Source: Candidatus Thiodiazotropha sp. (ex Myrtea sp. 'scaly one' KF741663) (GTDB lineage Bacteria > Pseudomonadota > Gammaproteobacteria > Chromatiales > Chromatiaceae). Taken from it: DNA of 64,000 bases. Position 1 is the first letter of the stretch; every line of letters starts with the position of its first letter. Shown in pieces: positions 1 through 9,525 of the stretch. The notes under the pieces were generated by a model. That model did no database searches and was not told where the DNA came from. It was given only the letters and a program-made list of their open reading frames with translations. The stretch covers positions 62,001-126,000 of the forward strand of contig JAHXIQ010000008.1 of NCBI GenBank assembly GCA_025655555.1, given 5' to 3'. Position numbers and translations under genes: made by a program.

Positions 1-520
1 CCACCACAAAAAGATTGTCTATGTCAGCTTTAAATTTCGCTTTATCGGGCAAACTGCCAGGTTTGTGATGCTCGATGCGGCTGGCCAGAATCTGCTCAAG
101 TCCCCATTCTGGAATCGTATCCAGTGGTGTAAAGATCAGGTCCACCAGTGACTGAATCTGTTCGCCTGTCAGCAGCTTATCAAAGGGTGGCATCTGGGTG
201 GCGGGCCTGCCCTCAGCAATGGCTTTTACAGCACGCTTAGGTCTCAGACGATGCAGATTCTCCGGCAGCAGCGCAGGTCCCTGCCCCCCCAGTCGGTCCT
301 GTCCATGACACTCAGAACAATGCTTCTGGTAGACCGCTTCAACCCCTGAGGCCCCGGCCAGAACAACACTGCTGAATGAGAGCGATTGCAATATCAGCAG
401 TAACACCCCACTAACACGAAGTCTGTAGGCAAATTTATCCAGCCAGCTGCTAGTGCATCCGGATAAGATTTGATGACTGCTTTTTAATCGATAAAACGCC
501 AATATTTTCTGTCCTATCAC
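1..520 (-). CDS. nirN: NirN-like d1-type cytochrome, N-terminal part (cut by window edge)
   Basis: This gene runs off the left edge; only about 173 N-terminal residues are visible. After a hydrophobic signal-type segment there is a class I cytochrome c domain with heme motif CSECHG, a GPALLPENL stretch and a later MPP methionine-ligand region, followed by the start of a beta-propeller (DNLFVVV). The cytochrome c plus propeller order fits NirN, the periplasmic dihydro-heme d1 dehydrogenase related to NirS. NirN is preferred over NirS because of the LPENL/ATQMP wording (recalled, not aligned) and its place at the end of a nir biosynthesis operon. The likely start is a GTG overlapping the TGA of the upstream gene (GTGA). 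Confidence 0.8.
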   Translation of the reverse strand, partial: MIGQKILAFYRLKSSHQILSGCTSSWLDKFAYRLRVSGVLLLILQSLSFSSVVLAGASGVEAVYQKHCSECHGQDRLGGQGPALLPENLHRLRPKRAVKAIAEGRPATQMPPFDKLLTGEQIQSLVDLIFTPLDTIPEWGLEQILASRIEHHKPGSLPDKAKFKADIDNLFVV

Positions 521-984
521 TCTTCTAGAAGGTCTATCCTGTACATTGCATGACAGGAGACACAATTGTTCATTAACTCGGCCAGTTGCTGCAGACTATG
601 TTGTGGATCACCCAATTGCTCAGCATCAAGAGCCAGGGTATCGAAGCGTCCATGGGTATCAAAACCCAGCTTTTTAAAACCCACGGGTAATCGACCGACC
701 AGGCTGCCCGGCATACCTTCTCCTGCCGCCATCCCTACCTGCCGGGCCGAATCGGCCACGCGCTGCATCTCTTCAAGATTGGTTGCTGCCAGAATCGACT
801 GCACGGCCTGCAGGAAACCGCGCATCTCTTGAAGTACCAGATCTCGCTCACCCGCCGGCATTAAAATGGCGATACGCCCATCGCTGGCTGGTGTCACTTC
901 ACCCTGCCAGATAAATTTGTAGGCCATGGCAAGGATTAGCAACAACAATATAACGGTGGATATACAGCAGAATCTGAATCGCAT
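517..984 (-). CDS. Cytochrome c'-like monoheme protein in the nir operon
   Basis: A 155-residue protein with one N-terminal hydrophobic segment (residues about 5-22, signal peptide or anchor) and a single heme motif CVSCH close to the C-terminus (about residue 143). A helical body with a C-terminal CxxCH is the arrangement of cytochrome c' and c-556 four-helix bundles. It lies 85 bp after nirJ and overlaps the start of nirN by 4 bp, so it is co-transcribed with heme d1 genes. A role in electron transfer or NO binding during nitrite reduction is inference. The family assignment rests on architecture only. Confidence 0.7.
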   Translation of the reverse strand: MRFRFCCISTVILLLLILAMAYKFIWQGEVTPASDGRIAILMPAGERDLVLQEMRGFLQAVQSILAATNLEEMQRVADSARQVGMAAGEGMPGSLVGRLPVGFKKLGFDTHGRFDTLALDAEQLGDPQHSLQQLAELMNNCVSCHAMYRIDLLEE

Positions 985-1069
985 GTGCGTTAACCCTTTA
1001 TTTAGTCCACATTGCTCACCCTCGCGGGCAAGCCTGTTTCAATGAATAAACGTAGGATTCTATACACAC

Positions 1070-2239
1070 TCACCCAGTCGCTGCCATCTTATCCGATGAT
1101 GACGATATCTCCTCATCTGTCAGATAGCAGCCGGGATCTTCCGCCCAGGGATTACCAGTGAGGCGCCAGGCACGAGTGCGACTGTTACCACCGCATATTG
1201 AGAGATGCGTACAACTTGCGCAGCGCCCTTCCAAAGGCCGTTGCTTCTGTTTAAGACCCGCCATCAGGTCATCGGAGGTATCCTGCCATATCTCAGAAAA
1301 GAGACGCTCCTTGACGCTGCCCAGGGTGTAGTCCCACCACATGGTATCGGGATGCACACGACCCTCGTTGTCGATATTGGCGATATTCACACCACTGGCG
1401 TTGCCGCCCCAACGATTCAGCATCTGGCTCAGACGTTGGTAGTGCTGTGGCAAATGTTTCTCTGCCCAAAGCAGCATGTAGGCGCCGTCGGCATCATTAT
1501 TACCGGTAACGAATTCACGTTGTCTCCCCTGCTGTACATCCTCCCAACAGGTGGAAAAAAGCAGATCCATCGCTTCCCGGGTGAGCCGATGGTGTACGTC
1601 ATCCTTACGGTTCTTATAACCACGACCGGCGTAATTGAGGTGTGAGAGGTAGAACTTATCAACGCCCTCTTCATCCATCAATTGCAGGAGATCGGGTAAC
1701 TCGGATGCATTCTCCTGCGTCAGGGTAAATCGCAACCCCACTTTAAGACCCGCCTCTCGACAGAGACGGATACCACGGAGTGACTCATCAAAGGCACCCT
1801 GTTTGCGACGAAAGTTGTCGTGAGTCTCGCGCATGCCGTCGATACTGATCCCGACATAGTCGTAACCCACCGCCGCGATATCACCAATCGTCTCTTCAGT
1901 GATCAAAGTGCCGTTACTGGAGAGGCCCACATAGAATCCCTCCGCTTTAGCACGATGGGAGATCTCGAAAATATCCGGGCGCATCAGCGGTTCGCCACCA
2001 GAGAGGATTAAAACCGGCACACCGAAGGATTTCAGGTCATCCATCACACCATAGACTTGCTGCGTATTTAATTCACCGGGGAAATCTTTATCTGCTGAAG
2101 TGGCGTAGCAGTGGCGACAGGTCAGATTGCAGCGTCTTACCAGATTCCAGATGACTACCGGGCCTGTAGGTTTGACCGGTGGACGGGTAGATTCAGTCGG
2201 CGTATTTAAGGCATTCAGGTATCGGCTGATTCGAAACAT
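1070..2239 (-). CDS. nirJ: Radical SAM heme d1 synthase NirJ
   Basis: A 389-residue radical SAM enzyme. The iron-sulfur/SAM motif CNLTCRHC lies near residue 38, the SAM-contacting SGGEP near residue 80, and a Cys-rich C-terminal SPASM-like segment carries CASCTHLSIC and a further Cys in DPGCY for a second cluster. NirJ removes propionate side chains and installs the oxo groups on the way from didecarboxysiroheme to heme d1 in the cytoplasm. It sits 9 bp downstream of the nirG/H fusion in the same operon. Length and motifs match the family. I see no frameshift. Confidence 0.93.
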   Translation of the reverse strand: MFRISRYLNALNTPTESTRPPVKPTGPVVIWNLVRRCNLTCRHCYATSADKDFPGELNTQQVYGVMDDLKSFGVPVLILSGGEPLMRPDIFEISHRAKAEGFYVGLSSNGTLITEETIGDIAAVGYDYVGISIDGMRETHDNFRRKQGAFDESLRGIRLCREAGLKVGLRFTLTQENASELPDLLQLMDEEGVDKFYLSHLNYAGRGYKNRKDDVHHRLTREAMDLLFSTCWEDVQQGRQREFVTGNNDADGAYMLLWAEKHLPQHYQRLSQMLNRWGGNASGVNIANIDNEGRVHPDTMWWDYTLGSVKERLFSEIWQDTSDDLMAGLKQKQRPLEGRCASCTHLSICGGNSRTRAWRLTGNPWAEDPGCYLTDEEISSSSDKMAATG

Positions 2240-2248
2240 GGACAGTTC

Positions 2249-3235
2249 CTATATGGCGAGTCGCATGCCGGTCTTTTTCAGAACGGCAGAGCTGAATAGA
2301 ACTTCATGACCTTGGTTATAACGTCTCAGCTGATGGCTCAATTCAGCGACCTTCTCCATCACGTCGGTACGATCGCGGCCATGCACCATGGCAAAGAGAT
2401 TGTAAGGCCAGTCCGGCAGGTGGCGAGGTCTGGCATAGCAATGACTGACAAAATCCATGGCGCCGAGCTGGTGACCGGCCTCCTCCAATTGATCGTCCGG
2501 GATATTCCACACAGTCATACCATTACCCTTGAAACCCAGGCGGTAGTGGTTGGGCACCAGGCCCATACGGCGGATGATGCCGTTCTCCAGCATATTCTCC
2601 ATTCGCCTGACTACCTCACTCGGCCAGCACCCAACCTGATCTGCGACTGTTTCACAGGGATCGTGTGTCAATGGCAACCCTTTCTGTGTCTCGGCAATAA
2701 TACGGCGGTCTAGATCATCCAAGGGTTGTGGAGAAGCTGATTCCACAGCAGGAATCGAGCGGGTATTAAAGCTACCGTCGTCACCCATTTCGAACCACAG
2801 TCCCAGATAGAACTCCTGTTCCTTGGGAAAGGCGAACACCTGAAGGCCTGTCTCTGTCTCAATTTGCCGGATGACGAGATCCATTGAATCTGCTGTATCC
2901 GTCGCAAGCACGAACCACATATTTAACCAATGGTCCCGTCGATAGTTATGAGCAACTTCGGGCAGTGCATTGACCTGCTCAACCACGGTATCAAAACGGG
3001 TTTCAGGTACCGACATGGCAGCAAGCACCAGACTGCCTCCGAGGCGCTCAGCGTTGTAAAGCGGACCAAATCGGGACAGCCAACCCTCATTCAATAGGCG
3101 TTCAATTGTCTCCAACACCTCGTCTTCATCAGCATCCAACGCCCTTGCCATCTGGTGAAAAGGACGCTGGGAAAGCTCGACGCCCCCCTGAAATCGATTA
3201 ATCAGGTGACGTTCAAATGTGTTCAAGGTCTGCAT
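2249..3235 (-). CDS. nirG/nirH: Fused siroheme decarboxylase subunit, NirG-like plus NirH-like
   Basis: A 328-residue protein made of two Lrp/AsnC-type siroheme decarboxylase units in tandem. Residues 1-150 carry a winged-helix segment and the NYRRDHWLNMWFV stretch typical of NirD/NirG. Residues about 170-328 restart with another helix-turn-helix segment and carry CYARPRHLPDWPYNLF, typical of NirL/NirH. In Pseudomonas the activity (siroheme to 12,18-didecarboxysiroheme) is shared by separate NirD, L, G and H. Here G and H are one polypeptide while D and L remain separate just upstream, 3 bp away. The fold resembles transcription factors but no DNA binding is implied. Confidence 0.88.
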   Translation of the reverse strand: MQTLNTFERHLINRFQGGVELSQRPFHQMARALDADEDEVLETIERLLNEGWLSRFGPLYNAERLGGSLVLAAMSVPETRFDTVVEQVNALPEVAHNYRRDHWLNMWFVLATDTADSMDLVIRQIETETGLQVFAFPKEQEFYLGLWFEMGDDGSFNTRSIPAVESASPQPLDDLDRRIIAETQKGLPLTHDPCETVADQVGCWPSEVVRRMENMLENGIIRRMGLVPNHYRLGFKGNGMTVWNIPDDQLEEAGHQLGAMDFVSHCYARPRHLPDWPYNLFAMVHGRDRTDVMEKVAELSHQLRRYNQGHEVLFSSAVLKKTGMRLAI

Positions 3236-3238
3236 AGA

Positions 3239-3796
3239 CTAGGAAGCCCCCAGGGTGATTGATCGATCTTGTTGGGTCGATCCATCCCGCTCGCTGATAT
3301 ATTTTGCGCCTCGCTGTTTGAACTGGCGCAGGCTGAACAGAACATCGCGCTCAATCCACCCGAGGTTACAGCTGTCGATCAGTTGATCCAGATTACGCAA
3401 GACACCCTCTCGATCACGGCCATGGATCATGCAGAAAAGGTTATAAGGCCAGCGGCCGGAACGTCGTGGACGTCGGTAGCAGAGGGTGACACAGGATTGC
3501 CGGCCAAGTAGCCGGCCAATCTCGGAGACACGTTCGTCCGGCACATCCCAGACCACCATGGCATTGGCACGGTATCCGAGTTCTCGATGGCGCACTACCA
3601 CGCCAAGCCGTCGAATATCGCCTGTTTCCAGTAATCTTTCGAGTCGCCGCATCACCTCAGCTTCGGTGATACCCAGCTCTCCTGCAATACTGGCGTAGGG
3701 ATGGGCTACCAGAGGCAAGCCACCCTGTATGACACGCACCAACTCGAGATCCATCGGATCGGGTTCCAACAACTGAGACAGCTCTCTCAAGTCCAT
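3239..3796 (-). CDS. nirL: Siroheme decarboxylase subunit NirL-type
   Basis: A 185-residue AsnC/Lrp-like protein with an N-terminal winged helix (residues about 15-75) and a C-terminal ligand domain with CYRRPRRSGRWPYNLF (near residue 130), the signature of the NirL/NirH half of siroheme decarboxylase. It pairs with NirD, whose gene overlaps its start by 10 bp, to form a heterodimer acting on siroheme in the cytoplasm. Choosing L rather than H follows operon order (D-L-G/H); the sequence alone does not separate L from H. Confidence 0.88.
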   Translation of the reverse strand: MDLRELSQLLEPDPMDLELVRVIQGGLPLVAHPYASIAGELGITEAEVMRRLERLLETGDIRRLGVVVRHRELGYRANAMVVWDVPDERVSEIGRLLGRQSCVTLCYRRPRRSGRWPYNLFCMIHGRDREGVLRNLDQLIDSCNLGWIERDVLFSLRQFKQRGAKYISERDGSTQQDRSITLGAS

Positions 3797-4272
3797 TGCA
3801 GTGGAAACCCCAAATTGATGTAAAAATCCTCGATCATGGGCAGGTCGATCACCTCCAGCCCGGATGCTGCCTCGATCTCCTTCAACACCTGATTAAGCGA
3901 CTCCCTATCTGCAGCCGTGACCACAAACCAGAGATTCAAGCGATGCTCCCGCTCATAGTTGTGGTTGACTTCACCATAACTACTGACGATATCGGCAACT
4001 TCCTCCAAACGTTCCATGGGGACTTCCATGGCCGCAAGGGTACTCGCACCCACCCGGTTGGGACGGAAAACCGGCCCTACCCGGCTGATTAACCTTTGTG
4101 ATTGAAGTTGTCGCAGGGTTCTCATTACGTCATTCTCCGTGCTTCCCACCCGCTCCGCGATGGTCTGGAACGGACGTGGGGTCAGTGGAAAACCGTCCTG
4201 AAAGTCATTGAGCAACCGACGCTCCAAGGCGTTCAAAGGGCGATCGAGGATCGTTTCTTTCTGTGCAACCAT
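3787..4272 (-). CDS. nirD: Siroheme decarboxylase subunit NirD-type
   Basis: A 161-residue Lrp-like subunit. It has an N-terminal helix-turn-helix region (residues about 12-70) and the NHNYEREHRLNLWFV stretch near residue 100, where family members carry substrate-contacting His and Arg residues. It starts one base after the nirF stop and overlaps nirL by 10 bp, so translation is probably coupled. Together with NirL it is expected to decarboxylate siroheme. It is a clear paralogue of the N-terminal half of the nirG/H fusion downstream. Confidence 0.9.
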   Translation of the reverse strand: MVAQKETILDRPLNALERRLLNDFQDGFPLTPRPFQTIAERVGSTENDVMRTLRQLQSQRLISRVGPVFRPNRVGASTLAAMEVPMERLEEVADIVSSYGEVNHNYEREHRLNLWFVVTAADRESLNQVLKEIEAASGLEVIDLPMIEDFYINLGFPLQWT

Positions 4273-4273
4273 G

Positions 4274-5446
4274 TCAGAGTCCGATACGGTGCGCCCGGGA
4301 GGTGAGAAAAATCCCGGAGGGTTTCAACACCGGCCATTCCGCACGCCGGACAAAAGTGTCTGTATCGTAGACTTGCAGACGATCGATATCGCGCACGGAG
4401 ACCCAGACCTCTTCCCCTCTCGGCTCGAACTCCATATGCAACACACCTTTGCCGGGTTGCAGTGTCTTGACCAGCTTGAGGCTTTGGGTGTCTATAATCT
4501 GCAGGGTGTCATTGTTGGGAAAGGCGAAGTTGACCCATACCTGTCTGCCATCGGGGCGCGCCATGACGAACACCGGTTGCCCGTGAACATCCAAACGACC
4601 GATTTCCTGCCAGTTATCGGTATCCACAATCAATACCTGATGCTGTCCCACGGCGGGGACGAAGAGTCGTTTGCCAGCGACCGCCCAGCCTTCCAGATGG
4701 GGCATCTTGTAGACTGGCAGTTTCTGTTCGCCCTTACCGTAATCACCCAGGATACGGCGTGGTCCCTTGTCGAGATTCCATAGATCCAACAGGGCCAGAC
4801 CATCCTCTCCATAAAGACCGGCAATGTAGTAGCGTCCATCCGGTGTAATCAGGGCATCGTAGGGTTGAACGCCAATATCTTTATATTTTCGGATCTGCGG
4901 CTTTGCCGGGTCACTCATCTCAACTACCCAGATTTCGCCTGCATCCCAAAGACTGAAGATAAAACGGTTACCGGGTGCATCCACCAGACCAACGACCTTT
5001 GACTGCTTGCCGTCACCATAGGTTGCCGGAATATCTGCCACGGGTTCGAGCGTCTCGGCATCGAAGACACGCACCCCACCGGGTTCATAATTCGAAACAG
5101 CCACCAGCCTGCCATCTTGGGAAATCGCTCCCCCTATGCTGTTACCGGACTGAATGATGCGGGCAACCACCTTACGTTGCAGGATATCTACCTTGGTCAG
5201 GCCGCCGTCACGTCCGAACAGGTAAGCGAAGCGCTCATCTCGGGAAAAGACAGCAGAGGCATGCGACAAATCGCCCAGTCCCTCTATACGACCTAACAGA
5301 CTGTTACCCGTCGTCTCGATGACCTGAAGGCTGCCGTCCGCCCTCTCCACAACCACGCCAAGATCTCCCGTACCACGCCACTCATCTGCAAATAATGACG
5401 GTGAGAACCCCATGAGGTAGAGAAAAATGATAAGCCACACTCTCAC
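4274..5446 (-). CDS. nirF: Heme d1 biosynthesis protein NirF
   Basis: A 390-residue protein with a signal sequence (residues 1-20, cleaved after FA) and an eight-bladed beta-propeller body rich in YIAGLYGEDG-type repeats, like the d1 domain of NirS and NirN but without a cytochrome c domain. NirF binds heme d1 precursors and acts late in d1 maturation in the periplasm. The start is a GTG overlapping the nirC stop (GTGA), which suggests translational coupling. Position directly after nirC matches the Pseudomonas order. Confidence 0.93.
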   Translation of the reverse strand: MRVWLIIFLYLMGFSPSLFADEWRGTGDLGVVVERADGSLQVIETTGNSLLGRIEGLGDLSHASAVFSRDERFAYLFGRDGGLTKVDILQRKVVARIIQSGNSIGGAISQDGRLVAVSNYEPGGVRVFDAETLEPVADIPATYGDGKQSKVVGLVDAPGNRFIFSLWDAGEIWVVEMSDPAKPQIRKYKDIGVQPYDALITPDGRYYIAGLYGEDGLALLDLWNLDKGPRRILGDYGKGEQKLPVYKMPHLEGWAVAGKRLFVPAVGQHQVLIVDTDNWQEIGRLDVHGQPVFVMARPDGRQVWVNFAFPNNDTLQIIDTQSLKLVKTLQPGKGVLHMEFEPRGEEVWVSVRDIDRLQVYDTDTFVRRAEWPVLKPSGIFLTSRAHRIGL

Positions 5447-5760
5447 CGAACACCTTCCTTGATTCTTTCCGCCAGCCAGAACGCCTCACGGTCTGTTAGA
5501 AATGGACGCCAGGGCGGCATTGGGGTGCCTGTGCGCCCGTAAAGGATCGTGGCAGTGAGAAAGTCGATGGGTTTACCTCTCAGCCTCTCGGGCGTGAGTG
5601 CAGGTCCCAACCCCCCTTTCAGGGAGAGACCGTGACATGAGCCACAATCGTGTTTGAGTAGATTGAGCAGTTCCATCCGCCTTGGCTCTGGGATTCCTGA
5701 GGCCAATGCGGTCTGCGTCAATAAGAAGAGACTAGTAATGATCAATGCAGGGAGTTTCAT
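5443..5760 (-). CDS. nirC: Monoheme cytochrome c NirC
   Basis: A 105-residue secreted cytochrome: signal peptide at residues 1-20 (cleavage after ALA), heme motif CGSCHG near residue 39, GPALTPE in the loop, and MPPW near residue 82 supplying the axial methionine. It is the short NirC type found next to nirF and can donate electrons to cd1 nitrite reductase or to d1 maturation. Its start overlaps the end of the upstream methyltransferase gene by 29 bp and its end overlaps nirF. Confidence 0.88.
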   Translation of the reverse strand: MKLPALIITSLFLLTQTALASGIPEPRRMELLNLLKHDCGSCHGLSLKGGLGPALTPERLRGKPIDFLTATILYGRTGTPMPPWRPFLTDREAFWLAERIKEGVR

Positions 5761-6520
5761 CGCTCATCTCCTGGGTCTGGTACCAGGCAAGTTGATCAGC
5801 CAACGTCACTGTCTCTCCTACAATAATGAGTACCGGTGAACTGAGTCCCGCCTGTGCCACCTCGCTGCTGAGAGTGGATAGTGTTGCCTGCACCACGCGT
5901 TGACGCGGTGTGGTGCCTTCCTGAATCACTGCTGCCGGCGTCTCTGGGTCACGCCCCGCACTCATCAACTGTTGGAGAATGTCATCGAGATTCGACAACC
6001 CCATGTAAACCACCAGGGTCGCTGTGGCGTCTGCCAGTTTATCCCAGTCCAGATCCAGCGATTCACCTGCTTGGAAATGCCCTGTCACCAACCGTACACC
6101 CCGACTCATTGAACGATGAGTCAGTGGGATGCCCGCATAACAGCTGACGGCCGAAGCGGCAGTGATGCCAGGAACAACTTCAAAGCGGATACCGTGCTGG
6201 CGCAGATGCAGTGCTTCCTCACTACCTCGCCCGAAGACGAAGGGATCTCCACCTTTTAAACGCACAATCGTACGTGACTTTTTCGCCAGCTTGGCTAGGA
6301 GCGAATTGATCTCATCTTGCGGCACGCAGTGCATACCGGGGGCCTTACCGACAGCGATACGAGAGACACCTGGGGGAATCATCTCCATGATTTCAGGTGA
6401 GACCAGACGATCATAGACCACCACATCGGCAGACTGCATCAATCTCAGTGCCTTGACGGTCAACAGATCGGGATCACCAGGCCCCGAACCCACCAGATAG
6501 ACAACCCCTTCTGTTTTCAT
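5732..6520 (-). CDS. nirE: Uroporphyrinogen-III C-methyltransferase (SUMT)
   Basis: A 262-residue SUMT-family enzyme with the family motifs in order: VYLVGSGPGDPDLLT (residues 7-21), VVYDRLV, RLKGGDPFVFGRG (near residue 88), VVPGITAA (near 116) and IPLTHR. It methylates uroporphyrinogen III at C2 and C7 to give precorrin-2, the branch-point precursor of siroheme, heme d1 and cobalamin. As the first gene of the nir operon it most likely serves heme d1 (NirE), although cobA is the same reaction. No CysG dehydrogenase/ferrochelatase domain is attached, so siroheme must be completed by another protein. Confidence 0.92.
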   Translation of the reverse strand: MKTEGVVYLVGSGPGDPDLLTVKALRLMQSADVVVYDRLVSPEIMEMIPPGVSRIAVGKAPGMHCVPQDEINSLLAKLAKKSRTIVRLKGGDPFVFGRGSEEALHLRQHGIRFEVVPGITAASAVSCYAGIPLTHRSMSRGVRLVTGHFQAGESLDLDWDKLADATATLVVYMGLSNLDDILQQLMSAGRDPETPAAVIQEGTTPRQRVVQATLSTLSSEVAQAGLSSPVLIIVGETVTLADQLAWYQTQEMSDETPCIDHY

Positions 6521-6782
6521 AGACTCGACCTGCAGAAATATTGGGTTGAGTCACGTCGGCACACTCCATGATCGCCACTGATTCCAACCCCGGATCGAAA
6601 ATCACTCGTACATCATGTGAAGCTCGCCTGATCATCAATACCTTGATCTGAAGGTCACTTTAGTTTCCCCCCGCTTACCATCCTTGACTAAGATCAAAAA
6701 TGGAAAATGTCTGGTTTTTATAACGGTTATTCTATTTGGAGAACGTTTCATTTCGAAACAGATGTTTTGAAGCACCAGAACC

Positions 6783-6811
6783 GTAGGTTGGGCCGACCAC
6801 GGAGGCCCAAC
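6783..6811. repeat. REP-like palindromic unit
   Basis: A short palindrome with 8-bp arms (GTTGGGCC and GGCCCAAC) around a 9-nt spacer, preceded by a TAG trinucleotide. Two more copies of the same unit, arranged head to head, occur at 36402-36505, so this is a dispersed repeat and not a local terminator. It lies in the gene-free stretch between nirE and norB. Confidence 0.7.
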
Positions 6812-6834
6812 ATCACCCTTATGAAACACCTTTT

Positions 6835-6936
6835 ATAACGCGAAGCGCGCAAAGCGACGCAATGATCGCAAAGGTTTCAGACTGATGGATAGAGATGCTT
6901 TGCGGCCTTTGCGCTTCATCGCGATCTCTGCGTTAT
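6835..6936. repeat. Long imperfect palindrome of about 100 bp
   Basis: The two ends are ATAACGC and GCGTTAT. The arms of about 40 bp, rich in GCGCAAAG/CTTTGCGC words, are imperfect reverse complements around a short centre. It would form a long cruciform or RNA hairpin. Repeats with such GCG-AAAG wording are common intergenic elements in gammaproteobacteria; only this copy is in the window. The rest of 6521-7055 holds no gene that I can support. Confidence 0.55.
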
Positions 6937-6988
6937 CAAGAACCGCTCATGTTTTCTTGCTGGAAAGTCCTACAAAAAAACCCAGACG

Positions 6989-7029
6989 AAAAAAAACCGA
7001 ACGGTTTGAGGTCATCTCACCGTCCGGTT
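6989..7029 (-). terminator. Intrinsic terminator of norCB
   Basis: Read on the minus strand, AACCGGACGGT pairs with ACCGTTCGGTT (11 bp including one G-T pair) around a 13-nt loop and is followed by a run of eight T. It lies 27 bp after the norB stop and is oriented to end norCB transcription. Confidence 0.85.
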
Positions 7030-7055
7030 AGGGGGTTGCAATTTGGCTGGTGGGC

Positions 7056-8534
<1,479 letters not shown>

Positions 8535-8990
8535 TTAGCCTTGGATGTTCGGCGGCCAGTTGGCCGTGTCGATCTCTGAGACGTATTGCAGAAACTCTGC
8601 GATGGCGGCCAGCTCTTCATCACTGAGGTTGAACTGGGGCATGCTGCGGCGGCCTGGGATGCCGTCCTTCGGGCGGCCTTTGATAAATCCCATGATCGCT
8701 TCTTTGCTGTTACCGTAACGCGTGTAGACATTACCCAGCTCCGGCGCAAAATAGGCCCCTTCGCCCAGCAGGGTGTGACAGCCGATGCAGTCGTTCTCTT
8801 CCCATAGCTGCTTGCCCTGGGCAATCAGCTGGCCACGCTCTGTGGCCGGGTCCAGCGCCGCTCGATTGTCACGCTCCGGTAACGCCAGGTGGGTATCAAA
8901 AGTCAGGGCTAAAAACAGTAAAAAGAAAAACGCTGTTCCCCCATAAAAGATGTTCCTCGACATCTCTTTCGTGAACGCCTGTGCCATCAC
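8535..8990 (-). CDS. norC: Nitric oxide reductase small subunit NorC
   Basis: A 151-residue membrane-anchored cytochrome c: one N-terminal transmembrane helix (residues about 13-32), then heme motif CIGCHTLLGEGAYFAPEL near residue 69 and a methionine-ligand region near MPQF (about 118). NorC passes electrons from periplasmic cytochromes to NorB. It is the first gene of norCB, is preceded by GGAGAG, and has a near-perfect DNR box 62 bp upstream of its start. Confidence 0.96.
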   Translation of the reverse strand: MMAQAFTKEMSRNIFYGGTAFFFLLFLALTFDTHLALPERDNRAALDPATERGQLIAQGKQLWEENDCIGCHTLLGEGAYFAPELGNVYTRYGNSKEAIMGFIKGRPKDGIPGRRSMPQFNLSDEELAAIAEFLQYVSEIDTANWPPNIQG

Positions 8991-9051
8991 TCTCCTCCCA
9001 AGATTTCGTGATTTGGTCCCGGCTATTAGAAATCAGTCAACTCTCGCTACC

Positions 9052-9065
9052 TTGACATGGGTCAA
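9052..9065 (-). promoter_or_regulatory. DNR/FNR box upstream of norCB
   Basis: TTGACATGGGTCAA matches the TTGAC-N4-GTCAA form of the FNR/DNR site exactly in both half-sites. Its centre is 68.5 bp upstream of the norC start codon. The divergent dnr gene next door encodes a candidate regulator for it. This wording (C/G at the inner positions) is typical of Dnr/NnrR targets. Confidence 0.82.
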
Positions 9066-9334
9066 ATGAGCTCTTCTCTCTATTTATGGCAGAATCAGAT
9101 AGCCATTCATCATCAGTGGCTCAACCAGAAGGATTAAAAAGCCGCAAAAATATCAATGAATTCAATTTGTTCTACTGATCGATATATCGCTTAATGCAGC
9201 AGTCCGAGTGGACGGGGAATGGTTAAAGTAAGAAGTTCAAAGTGATTGTTTGAACCTGATCAGACAGACTTGGATATTGACAAAATATATCCAATTAAAT
9301 CAGACAAGTAATATGCACTTATTGATGGTTTTTT

Positions 9335-9348
9335 TTGATATTCATCAA
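9335..9348. promoter_or_regulatory. FNR/ANR box between norC and dnr
   Basis: TTGATATTCATCAA has perfect TTGAT and ATCAA half-sites around a 4-bp spacer, the consensus of the oxygen-sensing FNR/ANR regulators. It lies 178 bp before the dnr start and could place dnr under anaerobic control, the classical ANR-DNR cascade. The distance to the start codon is long, so the promoter position is uncertain. The 460 bp around it are A/T-rich and hold no convincing gene. Confidence 0.65.
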
Positions 9349-9525
9349 ATAGTGAAATATCAATATAGTTCAGACTCTGAGCGGGTGTTTAGTAGAAAAT
9401 ATTCAATCATGCACCATGCTCAACTAACCCTTATTGGGTAGTTTGGTATGACTATTTTTTAACACCGGCATAACGGATAATGCCTATAGTATCTTAAAAA
9501 AAACATTACCCGTTGGTTAATAGAG

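Noticed and set aside
6634-6658. FNR-like words (ATCAA, TTGAT, GGTCA) upstream of nirE
   Set aside because: The half-sites are everted (ATCAA-TACC-TTGAT) or one base out of register, so they do not form a proper FNR/DNR box.
6635-6829. Minus-strand frame of 64 codons between nirE and norB
   Set aside because: It runs through a REP unit and has no protein-like composition.
9250-9441. 63-codon frame between norC and dnr
   Set aside because: A/T-rich, no ribosome site, no recognisable protein, and it covers the FNR box region.
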